A stretch of DNA of 64,000 nucleotides from Photorhabdus noenieputensis (GCF_018448935.1 NZ_RCWC01000006.1:1-64000), one strand, 5' to 3'; positions 1-9,454 are shown, counted from the stretch's first letter. Numbers and translations: made by a program. The notes: a model not told the origin generated them from the sequence alone.

Positions 1-2
1 AA

Positions 3-108
3 ACGAGTCAATTAAGCATTAAAGCGAAGCGTAGACGAATATGGATGAAAACCCAATTTTTGGAGCGAGTATTACAGGCGGGTTTTGCTAATGTGAGTGA
101 TATTTAAT
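3..108 (+). CDS. 3' end of an unidentified gene, cut by the window edge
   Basis: A reading frame open from the window edge stops at TAA at the end of this interval. It encodes about 34 residues, rich in Lys and Arg in the first half and ending in NVSDI. I do not recognise the family. It may be the tail of a phage-related or DNA-binding protein, but only the frame itself is seen. Confidence 0.35.
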
Positions 109-646
109 CATTCATGCGGTTGCCCTGTAATCTACCGTGTTCAAGAATATCATAATCTTATCAATGCACTTGAGTCTCCAGTTCTGAAAATATATAGGGA
201 AATATAAGTGCTGACGATAAAATATCTATAAAGAAATAATCTCCCATACCAGTTTATAGCAACTCATGCATGGGATGACATGAATGAAAAAATGATCTAA
301 TACTCAGAAAATCCCTCTTTATGTGGTTTACTGAGATCCTGTGCATATACAAAAATATAACCCTATTTCTCAGGGCTATATTTTTTTAATTAATTCTGAT
401 CTGTCAAAGAGATTTATTGTTTACTATAGACCAAGTTCTGAGTGAGAACCAAGACGGACAAGGCACAATGTTCTTGCATCGTTTTTTTAATAAATCAGTA
501 TCAAGTCAGACTTGACACGACAACCACGAAAATCCTTTCAATCCCCAGAAAGAACATAATTGTAATATTTCGACTCCGGCAAGCTATCAAAAGCTAACAC
601 CCACAATTTCAGGGGATTTCAGAGTTAAGCCATCCTTGGCTTAGAG
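109..646. other. non-coding stretch with one probable terminator
   Basis: No convincing gene is seen on either strand. The one recognisable element is a hairpin with a T-run near 354-389, suitable as a plus-strand terminator. Confidence 0.5.
354..389 (+). terminator. probable rho-independent terminator
   Basis: ATAACCCT and AGGGCTAT can pair around a short loop and are followed by seven T. It probably ends the transcript entering from the left edge. Confidence 0.5.
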
Positions 647-1195
647 CTACCATTGATTAGGCAAACTGAGAAATTTCTCCTTATGGATAACTAAATAGCC
701 TGCTCTCTGGGCAAGCTCCATAAATGTATCAAGGGTTAATACCTCTTCATCAGAATGTAATATCTTTTGACTGGCTACGGTTCCATTTTCGAATATCATT
801 AAGATTCGTCCATTAAATGACAAGTCAGAAATCATCGAACTGTGATCACTTCCCTTATTACGAATTGCCGGCAGTACTTCACCAGTTACCCACTTACGGA
901 ACTGATGAGGAACAGAACCTTGTTTAATTGCATCACGACAACGAAGTACTAAAGTATACATTCCAGATTCACTGACAATATTAATATCTCCTTGACGCCC
1001 TATGTTGAACACAGACCGCTCATCATCATCCAATCTTCCAATGGCTTGCGAGATGTTTCGAATTTCCAGAGCAGAACAAATATCATGAGCAACAAACCAC
1101 AGCTCATTATCTTTATTGATCACACGAATTTCATGAAACCCGAATTTGAATGTAGTGAAATTGCTTTCAGCATTAATTTTAGCTAATGCGCTCAT
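647..1195 (-). CDS. BRO-family (Bro-N) phage antirepressor-like protein
   Basis: The 182-residue protein has a Bro-N domain at about residues 20-115. A beta-rich start contains LWFVAHDICSAL, followed by a block containing RLDDDERS, and then SGMYTLVLR and FRKWVTGEVLPAIR, the usual end of the domain. Bro-N proteins are DNA-binding phage antirepressors or moron genes; the C-terminal 65 residues are not recognised. The ATG follows a GAGGTG ribosome site. It heads in the same direction as the tail-fibre genes to its right, consistent with prophage origin. Its target and inducing signal cannot be read from the sequence. Confidence 0.8.
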   Translation of the reverse strand: MSALAKINAESNFTTFKFGFHEIRVINKDNELWFVAHDICSALEIRNISQAIGRLDDDERSVFNIGRQGDINIVSESGMYTLVLRCRDAIKQGSVPHQFRKWVTGEVLPAIRNKGSDHSSMISDLSFNGRILMIFENGTVASQKILHSDEEVLTLDTFMELAQRAGYLVIHKEKFLSLPNQW

Positions 1196-1439
1196 ATAGT
1201 CACCTCGCTACTCAAGAGTTTTGATATTTTCAGTCAAAAAAACTTGCTCATAACACTCTCTGAATCATCATCTTTAGCAACAGTTATGATTTTATGCTCA
1301 AATAAACCTTGTTAAAGTTTATCTTGATAACCAACTCAATTCTTTTTACCCAATCGATGATAGCTCCACGTTTTAGATAACAGTGAGTCTGCTTACTATT
1401 ATTAATAATGTCCCACATGGTAAGGCAAAAAAGGAAAAA

Positions 1440-1545
1440 GATTTTTATCGAGTATATTCAATAATCAAATTCTGTTATAAAAAATTATCTTGCAACAATA
1501 TTATATGCTGATTTCAAGTCAGACTTGTTAGCCAATGTTAACAAA
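1440..1545 (-). pseudogene. decayed tail-fibre 3' end in the spacer
   Basis: Read on the minus strand, this stretch is recognisably similar to the intact segment encoding the end of the fibre at 7941-9425 (the part around SSYNVVARQLSVTG), but with in-frame stops. It is the relic of a gp53-like fibre C-terminus left downstream of the Tfa gene. Confidence 0.6.
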
Positions 1546-1559
1546 ACCATTATAAGAAT

Positions 1560-1577
1560 GGCCTGTTTATTCAGGCC
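1560..1577 (-). terminator. hairpin downstream of the first Tfa gene
   Basis: GGCCTG and CAGGCC pair around a six-base loop just beyond the tfa stop codon, followed by a moderately T-rich stretch on the minus strand. It is probably the end of the fibre-tfa transcript. Confidence 0.5.
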
Positions 1578-1584
1578 ACTGTCA

Positions 1585-2007
1585 TTATTTTGGTTGCTCT
1601 GGCCATTCAATATCAGAAGCCTGTGAAATATCAATCCTGCTCAACATTACTCTATACTTCTTCCATGCCAATAGAGTCGTTTCCTCTTCTTTAGTCGAAA
1701 TCCCTAAATCAACAGCATCTTGTAATGGTGCTATCTGCTGGCTAGCCTCTACAATAAATTGTTGCTTTTTACTTTCAATATACTGCTGCAATTCTTCCCT
1801 TGTTGGTGGAGGAATATCAGCCCATTCCGGTAAACCATTCTGACCTGCTATACGATATTTTCCTTCTGGTGCATTATTCGCGGCGTATTCTTGATAAATA
1901 TCAAGACCAACTTCAATAATATCATCAGGCAATGAACCAGAAGCAATATAATTTTGTTGCAACTCTATGGGGTAAAATGCGTTTGTTTTGGCACTATAAT
2001 AATACAT
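1585..2007 (-). CDS. tail fibre assembly protein (Tfa family), copy 1
   Basis: This 140-residue protein is of the caudoviral tail fibre assembly family, the chaperones that help fold or trimerise the distal part of a partner fibre. It opens with YYYSAKTNAFYPIE and ends with the family's conserved segment, including [23 protein letters not shown] and a terminal WPEQPK. The start follows AAGGAG and lies 12 bases after the fibre stop codon, so the two are almost certainly co-expressed. It is nearly identical to the Tfa at 3396-3818, which points to recent duplication or gene conversion. Confidence 0.9.
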   Translation of the reverse strand: MYYYSAKTNAFYPIELQQNYIASGSLPDDIIEVGLDIYQEYAANNAPEGKYRIAGQNGLPEWADIPPPTREELQQYIESKKQQFIVEASQQIAPLQDAVDLGISTKEEETTLLAWKKYRVMLSRIDISQASDIEWPEQPK

Positions 2008-2019
2008 TTTTTCTTCTCC

Positions 2020-2928
2020 TTAATGACCAATAGAAAAAAAATAAACACTACTTACATCATTATCACGGTAATTTGATGAAACAGAAACATGTATCTGAGA
2101 CTTATCTAATGGTTTTCCATAAGCAGAAGTATCAATATTTTTGTTTGGTGCTGATGAAATAGCTGTTACATGAAGCGATAATAACTCATTTGGAAATGAA
2201 ATAGGCAAATTTACAATTTTTCCCTGATTATCATCAATAGGTACATTACCCCATTGATAAATCATTCCAGTATCACCACATCTCCACCATCCATTTACTG
2301 ATAATATCGCTTTATTACGATCATCTTCCGTTAAAATTCTTTTTTTACCTTTAAACTTACCATCTTTGTCAAATGCATACGTATGTATTCCAAACCCCTC
2401 TTGACCTCCAGATGTACTACCGTATTCAAACGAAATTCCTCTTGAGTGCTGAATCCCCGCACTAGGGTGAGCTACATGAATTGCCAAGCCACCTAAGTCC
2501 GCCCAACCATTTGGACGCAAGAAACCTGACAATGACAAATCCCGCAGAGATTGATCGTCAAATAAATTTGCTGTCTTAGATAAGATACAACCAGATGTTT
2601 TTGTATTCGTATTTAACCGAATAAATCGATTATCAGATTCTACTTCTACTTTGATCTTTTGTTCTAATGCTTTATTTAATTGTGTAGTAAGTTTCGTTAT
2701 ATTACCATCATCCAAAACATCACTGTTAGATTCTGTCGCAATAAAATCGGCTACAACAGATGATATGGTTGATGTTTGCCGCAATACTTTATTTAATACG
2801 TGATTAGGAATACATTGTTCATCAGGAAATCCAACCAGCAAATCCGGATATGTCTCATATTTTTGTTGACCGAGCACATTGGCATTACTACCAATAGCAA
2901 AAGCTTTAAAATCATTTTTGGTACTCAT
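2020..2928 (-). CDS. phage tail fibre protein 1 with gp53-like C-terminus
   Basis: The 302-residue fibre has a conserved N-terminal domain at residues 1-95 (STKNDFKAF, then VLRQTSTISS and DVLDDGNITKL) shared with five other fibres here, probably the part attached to the particle. A unique middle of about 110 residues follows, and then a gp53-like C-terminal domain from about residue 210, marked by VNGWWRCGDTG and YQWG. An ATG two codons upstream abuts the AAGGAG ribosome site; this second ATG has proper spacing and was chosen. A Tfa gene follows directly. The unique middle probably determines receptor specificity, though its target is unknown. Confidence 0.85.
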   Translation of the reverse strand: MSTKNDFKAFAIGSNANVLGQQKYETYPDLLVGFPDEQCIPNHVLNKVLRQTSTISSVVADFIATESNSDVLDDGNITKLTTQLNKALEQKIKVEVESDNRFIRLNTNTKTSGCILSKTANLFDDQSLRDLSLSGFLRPNGWADLGGLAIHVAHPSAGIQHSRGISFEYGSTSGGQEGFGIHTYAFDKDGKFKGKKRILTEDDRNKAILSVNGWWRCGDTGMIYQWGNVPIDDNQGKIVNLPISFPNELLSLHVTAISSAPNKNIDTSAYGKPLDKSQIHVSVSSNYRDNDVSSVYFFSIGH

Positions 2929-3144
2929 ATACATCTCCTTAAATTAAATAACATGATTTCATAATAAACATATTGAGCTATCAATAAAGGTGATTTATCA
3001 TAATTAAGATCAATAACCCCCAAAATTATAATCAAAACATTCCAAAACTCATTGTATTCAACTTCACCTTCAATCTTTTTTTAGTTACGAACACAACATT
3101 ACAGTATTTTAATTATAACACCAACAAAACGGACTGAGTAAAAG

Positions 3145-3166
3145 ACCACCTCACCAAGAGGTGGTT
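3145..3166. terminator. strong hairpin in the fibre spacer
   Basis: ACCACCTC and GAGGTGGT form a perfect 8-bp stem with a five-base loop. T-runs flank both sides, so it could end transcripts of either strand. Confidence 0.5.
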
Positions 3167-3184
3167 TTAGGATAACAACTGAAA

Positions 3185-3345
3185 ATAAAAATCATTTATT
3201 TTTACACTGTAAACATATATCAACATTCTGTTAAAAACCAAAACGTAAAGATTTATTTATAACATATTTAATAATTAAACTCCTGTTATAGACGATTGTC
3301 TTTCAACAACATTACATGCTGATTTTAAGTTAGACTTATGACCTA
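3185..3345 (-). pseudogene. decayed tail-fibre 3' end in the spacer, second copy
   Basis: On the minus strand this matches the 3' end of the intact fibre at 7941-9425 over roughly 150 bases, but stops break the frame. Like the relic at 1440-1545 it lies just downstream of a Tfa gene, suggesting a fibre-Tfa pair was inserted ahead of, or recombined into, an older fibre. Confidence 0.6.
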
Positions 3346-3395
3346 ACATTAAATAAAATATTGTATGAATGGTCTATTTATTCCGCCCATTCTCA

Positions 3396-3818
3396 TTATT
3401 TTGGTTGCTCCGGCCATTCAATATCAAGAGCCTGTGAAATATCAATTCTGTTCAGCATTACTCTATACTTCTTCCATACCAACAGAGCCGCCTCCTCTTC
3501 CTTAGTCGCAATCCCTAAATCAACAGCATCTTGTAATGGTGCTATCTGCTGGCTGGCCTCTACAATAAATTGTTGTTTTTTACTTTCAACATACTGCTGC
3601 AACTCTTCTTTTGTTGGTGGAGGAATATCAGCCCACTCCGGTAAACCATTCTGACCTGCTATACGATATTTTCCTTCCGGTGTATTATTCGCGGCGTATT
3701 CTTGATAAATATCAAGGCCAACCTCAATAATATCATCGGGCAATGAACCAGAAGCAATATAATTCTGTTCCAATTCTATAGGGTAGAATGAATTTGTCTT
3801 TGCACTATAAAAATACAT
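3396..3818 (-). CDS. tail fibre assembly protein (Tfa family), copy 2
   Basis: A 140-residue Tfa chaperone almost identical to the one at 1585-2007, with the same start ([14 protein letters not shown]), the same [12 protein letters not shown] segment and the same WPEQPK end. It begins two bases after the stop of the fibre at 3821-4408, implying translational coupling. The near-identity of the two Tfa proteins contrasts with the very different C-termini of their partner fibres, so they may be interchangeable chaperones or the product of gene conversion. Confidence 0.9.
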   Translation of the reverse strand: MYFYSAKTNSFYPIELEQNYIASGSLPDDIIEVGLDIYQEYAANNTPEGKYRIAGQNGLPEWADIPPPTKEELQQYVESKKQQFIVEASQQIAPLQDAVDLGIATKEEEAALLVWKKYRVMLNRIDISQALDIEWPEQPK

Positions 3819-3820
3819 AA

Positions 3821-4408
3821 TTAATATCCTATCGCCACATATCTCACAAAATTACTTTCTAATTCGTATGCAGAATTTCTGCATGTCACAATAAATTGAC
3901 TTGCGGAAACAGGTAAAGCAGCAACTCCAGCGCCAAAATTTTCAAACTCAGAATATGTTGCAACGATCTGGAAACAAGCATTAGGGAATGGAATCGGGAA
4001 ATATCTGTAATCATTTATAGCCCCACAGCCGTTTGCCTGGCCCCACTGGATAATTATTCCAGTATCACCGCATTTCCACCAACCGTTCACAACCTTATTA
4101 GCAGTATTCACATTAAGATTACAACACTTGGCAATTTTTTTGTCTAATACGCTTTTGAATTGTGCAGTGATTTTAGTTACATTGCCATCATCCAAAACAT
4201 CAGTGCCAGATTCTGTCGCAATAAAATCAGCTACAGCAGATGATATGGTTGAGGCTTGACGTAATATCTTATTTAAGATGTGATTAGGAATATACTGACT
4301 GTCTGGAAAACCAACCAGTAAATTCGGATATGTTTCATAGTTTTGTTGACTGGGTACATTAGCATTACTACTGATAGCAAAAGCTTTAAAATTATTTTTG
4401 GCACTCAT
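3821..4408 (-). CDS. phage tail fibre protein 2, short form
   Basis: A 195-residue fibre containing the shared N-terminal domain (about residues 1-92) joined almost directly to a gp53-like C-terminus ([16 protein letters not shown], then a divergent beta-rich end). It has no separate shaft or knob, so this is the minimal two-module version of the family. The ATG with correct spacing to AAGGAG is used, not the one two codons upstream. It is followed by its own Tfa gene. Confidence 0.85.
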   Translation of the reverse strand: MSAKNNFKAFAISSNANVPSQQNYETYPNLLVGFPDSQYIPNHILNKILRQASTISSAVADFIATESGTDVLDDGNVTKITAQFKSVLDKKIAKCCNLNVNTANKVVNGWWKCGDTGIIIQWGQANGCGAINDYRYFPIPFPNACFQIVATYSEFENFGAGVAALPVSASQFIVTCRNSAYELESNFVRYVAIGY

Positions 4409-4492
4409 ATACATCTCCTTAAATTAAATAACATGATTTTATCATAAACATATTGAACTATCACTAAAGATGATTTCTCACCATTCACATCG

Positions 4493-4570
4493 ATAATAGT
4501 CTAGTTTAGAAAAATAATAATGAAATATTTTTATAACTAAAAGGAGTAACTATTTTTATATAATTAGCAA
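4493..4570 (-). promoter_or_regulatory. repeated upstream block of the fibre genes (copy 1)
   Basis: This block of about 70 bases recurs with variations at 5700, 7431, 9628 and 10949, each time about 80-90 bases before a fibre start codon once an ERIC insertion is discounted. Its core in the better copies is a dyad of ATTCT and AGAAT halves. It is probably a promoter or operator; which protein reads it is unknown. This copy is the most degenerate. Confidence 0.45.
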
Positions 4571-4755
4571 CAATGAAAAATCCGATACATTGCAATCAAA
4601 AACATCCCTAAAATCATTATATTCAACATTGTAAATTATTATTTTTCATCTCTTTATTTTTCTATTGAATTCTTTTTTATTTAAGTCACAAATATAACCT
4701 TCCAATATTTTAATTATAACATCAACAAAATTACCTGAATAAATAGGCTATTCAT

Positions 4756-4791
4756 ATATAGCCAAAATTCATATTTAAATTCTGGCTATAT
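4756..4791 (-). terminator. long hairpin downstream of fibre 3
   Basis: ATATAGCCA and TGGCTATAT together with adjoining AAATT and AATTC form a stem of about 14 bp with one mismatch. It lies downstream of the minus-strand fibre ending at 4857 and probably terminates it. Confidence 0.45.
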
Positions 4792-4856
4792 TCTTAAAGT
4801 ATTCACCAAAGGATTACTGTATCAGACAATCCAATAAATAAGTACCAGACTATACC

Positions 4857-5621
4857 TTATACACCTAAATAAATTACCGGTATCATACTGACATTTAATG
4901 GGCGGTTTTCGTCTGCCGTTGGTACTACCTTCGATGCATCAAAAGTGGCATATGCTGAATATCCATGATCACTACTAGCATTCGTTCCCGCAGCAATGAC
5001 TGTTGCTGTACTCGTAACACCATAAAATGCGCCACTAGTACGAGTAAAAAGCCCATGCCCCTGCCATCCCACATTACCTGTAATATTTCTAATCGCATCT
5101 CCCTGTACCACACCAGGCTGCAAACCAGCACGCACAAATATTCCTCGTCCATCAACAAACAGATTAGGAAGATTGATTTTGTTACCAGTCTGTTTAATTC
5201 CCCATGCAGTCTTATATGCATTGGATAAATTATTTAATGCTATACCAACAACAGAATCAATTGTGTAAGCAGCACCATTCGCAATATACTCTCCTTTAGC
5301 TAAATCCGATGCTGGATGTGCAGATAAATAGATATCACCCGGCCGCTTAGCGCCAACATTGAAAATTTTACTGAATTGTGCAGTGAGTTTAGTTATATCA
5401 CCATCATCCAAAACATCCTCGCCAGATTGCTCCGCAATAAAATTAGCCAAGACAGATGCCATTATTGACGTTTGACGCAATACTTTATTTAACACATGGG
5501 TGGGAACACTATATGGTGGAAATCCAGTCAACAATTCCGGAGTCTCTTCATATAGTTGCTGGCTTACTACATTAGCATTATTACTAGTAGAAAAAGCTTT
5601 AAAATCATTTTTAGCGCTCAT
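4857..5621 (-). CDS. phage tail fibre protein 3 with tail-collar domain
   Basis: A 254-residue protein with the shared fibre N-terminus followed, from about residue 88, by a phage tail-collar fold instead of the gp53-like end. Marks of the collar domain are RPGDIYLS, NKINLPNLFVDGRGIFVR and the terminal ENRPLNVSMIPVIYLGV. In T4 the collar domain lies in the short tail fibre (gp12). The ATG at 5621 has an AAGGGG ribosome site; the 13 residues upstream in frame are not used. No Tfa gene follows. Confidence 0.85.
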   Translation of the reverse strand: MSAKNDFKAFSTSNNANVVSQQLYEETPELLTGFPPYSVPTHVLNKVLRQTSIMASVLANFIAEQSGEDVLDDGDITKLTAQFSKIFNVGAKRPGDIYLSAHPASDLAKGEYIANGAAYTIDSVVGIALNNLSNAYKTAWGIKQTGNKINLPNLFVDGRGIFVRAGLQPGVVQGDAIRNITGNVGWQGHGLFTRTSGAFYGVTSTATVIAAGTNASSDHGYSAYATFDASKVVPTADENRPLNVSMIPVIYLGV

Positions 5622-5699
5622 ACATCCCCTTAGATCAAATGATATTATTTTATGAATCATTATATAAATTATTTATATTAATTCATGTGAATTAAAATC

Positions 5700-5766
5700 C
5701 AGCTCATAAAAACAATAATTAAATATTCTTGTAATTTAGAGTATTGACTATTTTTTCATAATTAGT
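5700..5766 (-). promoter_or_regulatory. repeated upstream block of the fibre genes (copy 2)
   Basis: Same element as at 4493-4570, about 80 bases upstream of fibre 3. Here the dyad reads AATATTCT, 8 bases, AGAGTATT, followed by a conserved TGACTATTTTTT as written on the plus strand. Confidence 0.5.
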
Positions 5767-5928
5767 TGAAATAAGTAATTCAATACTAGAAAATCACTCT
5801 TATCTCGCCAATTATAACTTCCTATTACAATTTTTCTATTTCAAATTCCAAACTGAATCTTTCAGTATCTTACCCCCAACATCAACAAAACCACTATATG
5901 AATGATCTATTTATTCAGATTATTTTTA

Positions 5929-7344
5929 TTATTTTGGCTGTTCTGGCCACTCAACATCAGGGACCAATGAAATATCAACTTTGCTCAACATTACCCTATA
6001 TTTCTTCCATTCCAGTAAAACTGCTTTTTCTGCTTCGGTGGCAATGCCTAAATCAATAGAGTCTTGTAATGGAGCAACAAGATTATTAACTTTAGTCAAT
6101 AACTGGGACTTCTCATGTTCTGCTTGCTGTATTAATTTATCTTTAGTAGCAACATAAATCTTATCAGATTCTACTTCCGGATTATCCCCAGCCGCCTTGT
6201 CAGAAGGTTTATTCAACGAATTATATTCTTGCGCCCAAGGTGTCCACGGACTATCGTGGAATTGGCTACGCGTATATACCCGACTGCTGTTATAAACAAA
6301 ATAACGTTGAATAACCCCGGCTGCTTTCAACACAATAAGCGAACCAGCGAATGGCTCAGGGTAATTCGCACCATTTTTGGCATGAGCATTATATTCTTGA
6401 TAATAAATCCCCGGTGTTTTATAACTATTTAAATCTGCGTTATCACCTAAATTAATCGACTGCCCGGCGAAGATATCTTGAGAAGTAATATTGATATCCG
6501 CAGCTAAAGCTTTTCCATTAATTTTGCGGAGCCCTGTGATAAATCGAGAATCAGACTCTGATTTTGCATATGCACCAACTTCTCCGGCAGTAGGTCTATT
6601 CAATGTATTATATTCTCTCGTCCAAGGCGTCCACGGGCTTTCATGAAACTGACTACGTGTATATACCCGACTGCTGTTATAGACAAAATAACGTTGAATA
6701 ACCCCGGCCGCTTTCAATACAACCAGCGAACCCGCGAACTGCTCAGGGTAATTATTACCATTTTTGGCATGAGCATTATACTCTTGATAATAAATCCCCG
6801 GTGTTTTGTAATTATCTAAATTCGCATTGTCACCTAAACTATGTGCCTGCCCAGCAAGGATATCCTGAGAAGTAATATTAATATCCTCAGTTAATACTTT
6901 CCCATTAATTTTTCGGGTATTTGGTATTCTGGCATTAATGCTTTCACGCAATGAATTTATTATTTCCTGAACCAACTTTTGGGTAACTGCTAATGTATCA
7001 CTACTACCTACTACATCGGTAAGCTGAACAACACCTTTTCGTGTTAATGAGGCATTTGGAACTTCCGTTGCAATTTTTTGCTCTAAGGCCCTATTTAGTT
7101 GATCGGTAAGTTTAGCTATATTGCCATCATCCAAAATATCATTGCCAGATTGTGTCGCGATAAAATTAGCTACCACGGATGATATGGTTGACGATTGGCG
7201 CAATACTTTATTTAACAGATTAACAGGAATATTATCTAGTGGAAATCCAGTCTGCAAACTCTGGTTTTCTTCATACTTTGTTTGACTTACTACATTAGCA
7301 TTATCACTAATAGAAAAAGCCTTAAAATCATTTTTGACACTCAT
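5929..7344 (-). CDS. tail fibre protein 4: two pyocin-knob modules fused to a Tfa-like tail
   Basis: The 471-residue protein combines the shared fibre N-terminus (1-95), a linker, and two tandem knob modules of about 100 residues (about 145-250 and 270-370). Each knob has TPGIYYQEYNAHAKNG, NYPE, QRYFVYNSSRVYTRSQFH and WTPW, resembling the pyocin-knob domain of bacteriocin fibres. Unlike its neighbours it ends not in a gp53-like domain but in a Tfa-type segment (APLQDSIDLG, KKYRVMLSKVD, WPEQPK). A fibre covalently joined to the C-terminal part of its chaperone is unusual. The ATG was chosen over an in-frame TTG two codons upstream. Confidence 0.85.
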   Translation of the reverse strand: MSVKNDFKAFSISDNANVVSQTKYEENQSLQTGFPLDNIPVNLLNKVLRQSSTISSVVANFIATQSGNDILDDGNIAKLTDQLNRALEQKIATEVPNASLTRKGVVQLTDVVGSSDTLAVTQKLVQEIINSLRESINARIPNTRKINGKVLTEDINITSQDILAGQAHSLGDNANLDNYKTPGIYYQEYNAHAKNGNNYPEQFAGSLVVLKAAGVIQRYFVYNSSRVYTRSQFHESPWTPWTREYNTLNRPTAGEVGAYAKSESDSRFITGLRKINGKALAADINITSQDIFAGQSINLGDNADLNSYKTPGIYYQEYNAHAKNGANYPEPFAGSLIVLKAAGVIQRYFVYNSSRVYTRSQFHDSPWTPWAQEYNSLNKPSDKAAGDNPEVESDKIYVATKDKLIQQAEHEKSQLLTKVNNLVAPLQDSIDLGIATEAEKAVLLEWKKYRVMLSKVDISLVPDVEWPEQPK

Positions 7345-7430
7345 ATACAATCCTCAAGCTGAATAATGTTATTTACAAAAAATATCTGTAATTATTGTAA
7401 AAACAACCTCTCTTAATTCACACCAGGAAT

Positions 7431-7500
7431 AGTTTAGTTCATAAAAATAATAACAAAACATTCTTATAAATCAGAATATTAACTATTTTTGTATAATTTA
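7431..7500 (-). promoter_or_regulatory. repeated upstream block of the fibre genes (copy 3)
   Basis: Same element, 87 bases upstream of fibre 4, with the ATTCT - 8 bases - AGAAT dyad. Confidence 0.5.
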
Positions 7501-7752
7501 AAAAAAGAAATTAAATTTCACAAATTTATTCTCATCTTTATTCTATATTTTTCTGTCTAACTTTCTTGTTTTAAGTTATAAACTTAATTTTTTAGAACAT
7601 TATATAAAAAGATCTGATTTCAACTCTACATTTTACATATAAAATCATTTCAAAAAAAACTAATTTTATAATTAAAATCTAAAATCCTGATTAAAATATC
7701 CGATCACTCAAAGTCAGAATTATTTTACCTAGAGAGGTTTTAATATATTGGG

Positions 7753-7869
7753 TATCTAACAACAGAATTGAAAGAATACATTGACAATGATAATAACTAT
7801 CGGATTAAAGAAAAATTAAAAAGCCTGACCCTCATTAACGACAGAAATCAGACTTTAATATCCACTTAA
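7753..7869 (+). pseudogene. 3' scrap of an IS3-family transposase
   Basis: A short open stretch ending in TAA encodes YLTTELKEYID, NNYRIKEKLKSL and DRNQTL, which resembles the C-terminal end of IS3-group transposases, where a YNxxRI-K-KL pattern is typical. The rest of the element is absent. It lies in the spacer between fibres 4 and 5, so an insertion sequence once occupied the array. Confidence 0.5.
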
Positions 7870-7940
7870 TCTAAAATATTCAAGTTTTTGGAGGCAATGA
7901 AAAAATAAAAAACATTTATTTTTTCATTATAGATTACATA

Positions 7941-9425
7941 TCAATATCCTACTGCAAACCAAAATGCAGAACTTTCGGTCTCATATGCCCAATAACTAAA
8001 TCCTGTTACAGACAATTGTCTTGCAACAACATTATATGATGATTCCAGATTAGATTTATCACCCAAAGTCAACGAAACATTTACACAAGCATTAGGAAAC
8101 TGAATAGGAAAATTAACCGGTGTATCATATGCTACCCAATTTACGATCCCCCACTGATAAATCACCCCAGTATCCCCACATTTCCACCAACCATTTACTG
8201 ATTTCAACGCTGTATTTTTATTTCCTTTAGCATTAACTAGATTATCTACTTCTGCTTTTGTGTACCCGCTAATAACCTTGTCAGCAGGTTTATTCAATGT
8301 GTTATATTCTTGAGCCCAAGGTGTCCACGGATTATCATGGAATTGACTACGTGTATATACCCGACTGCTGTTATAAACAAAATAACGTTGAATAATCCCA
8401 GCCGCTTTCAACACAATAAGCGAACCAGAAAGCGGTTCAGGGTAATTGACACCATTTTTAGCATGGGCATTATAATCCTGATAATAAATCCCTGGTGTTT
8501 TACAGTGATCCAAATTTACATTATCACCTAAACTAATTGCCTGCCCATTCAAAATATCCTGCGAAGTAATAGTGACATCCGTAGCTAAAGATTTTCCATT
8601 TACCCTGCGAATTCCCGCAATATATCGAGAATCAGATTCTATTTTTGTATATGCTCCAATCTCATCAGCCGTAGGTTTATTCAGCGTATTATATTCTCTC
8701 GTCCAAGGTGTCCACGGATTATCATGAAACTGGCTACGTGTATATACTCGACTACTATTATAGACAAAATAACGCTGAACCGTCCCAGCCGATTTCAATA
8801 CAACAAGAGCTCCGGCGAGAAATTCGGGGTAATTAAGGCCATTTTTGGCATGTGCATCATACTCTTGATGATAAATTCCCGGTATTTTGCAGCTATTCAA
8901 ATCCGCCTTATCACCTAAGCTTATCGCCTGCCCGCCTAAAATATCCTGAGAAGTAATGGTAATATCCTCAGACAGTGATTTTCCATTAATTTTTCGAGTA
9001 TTGGATACCTTAGCATTAATACTTTCACACAATGAATTTACTATTTCCTGAACCAGCTTTTGCGTAACAGCTAATGTGCTATTATTGCCCAGCACATCTG
9101 TAAGCTGAACAATGCCCTTTTGTGTTAATGAAGCATTAGGAACTTCTGTTGTGATTTTTTGTTTTAAAGCTTTATTTAATTGCTCGGCAAGTTTCGCTAT
9201 ATCACCATCATCCAGAATATCACTGTTAGATTGTGTCGCAATAAAATTAGCCACGACAGATGCTATTGTTGACGATTGACGTAATACTTTGTTTAGAAGA
9301 TTACTAGTAATATTATCTGGTGGAAACCCATCCTGCAAACCCTGATCTTGCTCATATTTATCTTGACTCACTACATTAGCATTATTACTAATAGAAAAAG
9401 CCTTAAAATCATTCTTAGCACTCAT
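7941..9425 (-). CDS. tail fibre protein 5: two pyocin-knob modules and gp53-like end
   Basis: The 494-residue fibre has the shared N-terminus (1-95), two pyocin-knob-type modules (about 145-250 and 262-370) very similar to those of fibre 4, and a gp53-like C-terminus from about residue 398 ([17 protein letters not shown]). It is the full-length counterpart of fibre 4, which has a Tfa-like tail at the equivalent place. Knob domains of this type are thought to bind surface sugars, so doubling may increase avidity. The ATG has an AAGGGG ribosome site. An ERIC element lies immediately upstream. Confidence 0.85.
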   Translation of the reverse strand: MSAKNDFKAFSISNNANVVSQDKYEQDQGLQDGFPPDNITSNLLNKVLRQSSTIASVVANFIATQSNSDILDDGDIAKLAEQLNKALKQKITTEVPNASLTQKGIVQLTDVLGNNSTLAVTQKLVQEIVNSLCESINAKVSNTRKINGKSLSEDITITSQDILGGQAISLGDKADLNSCKIPGIYHQEYDAHAKNGLNYPEFLAGALVVLKSAGTVQRYFVYNSSRVYTRSQFHDNPWTPWTREYNTLNKPTADEIGAYTKIESDSRYIAGIRRVNGKSLATDVTITSQDILNGQAISLGDNVNLDHCKTPGIYYQDYNAHAKNGVNYPEPLSGSLIVLKAAGIIQRYFVYNSSRVYTRSQFHDNPWTPWAQEYNTLNKPADKVISGYTKAEVDNLVNAKGNKNTALKSVNGWWKCGDTGVIYQWGIVNWVAYDTPVNFPIQFPNACVNVSLTLGDKSNLESSYNVVARQLSVTGFSYWAYETESSAFWFAVGY

Positions 9426-9454
9426 ATACGCCCCTTAGATTAAATATTATTATC

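Noticed and set aside
4925-5228. Overlapping long frames inside tail fibre 3 on both strands
   Set aside because: Shadow frames; the collar-domain protein accounts for the coding signal.
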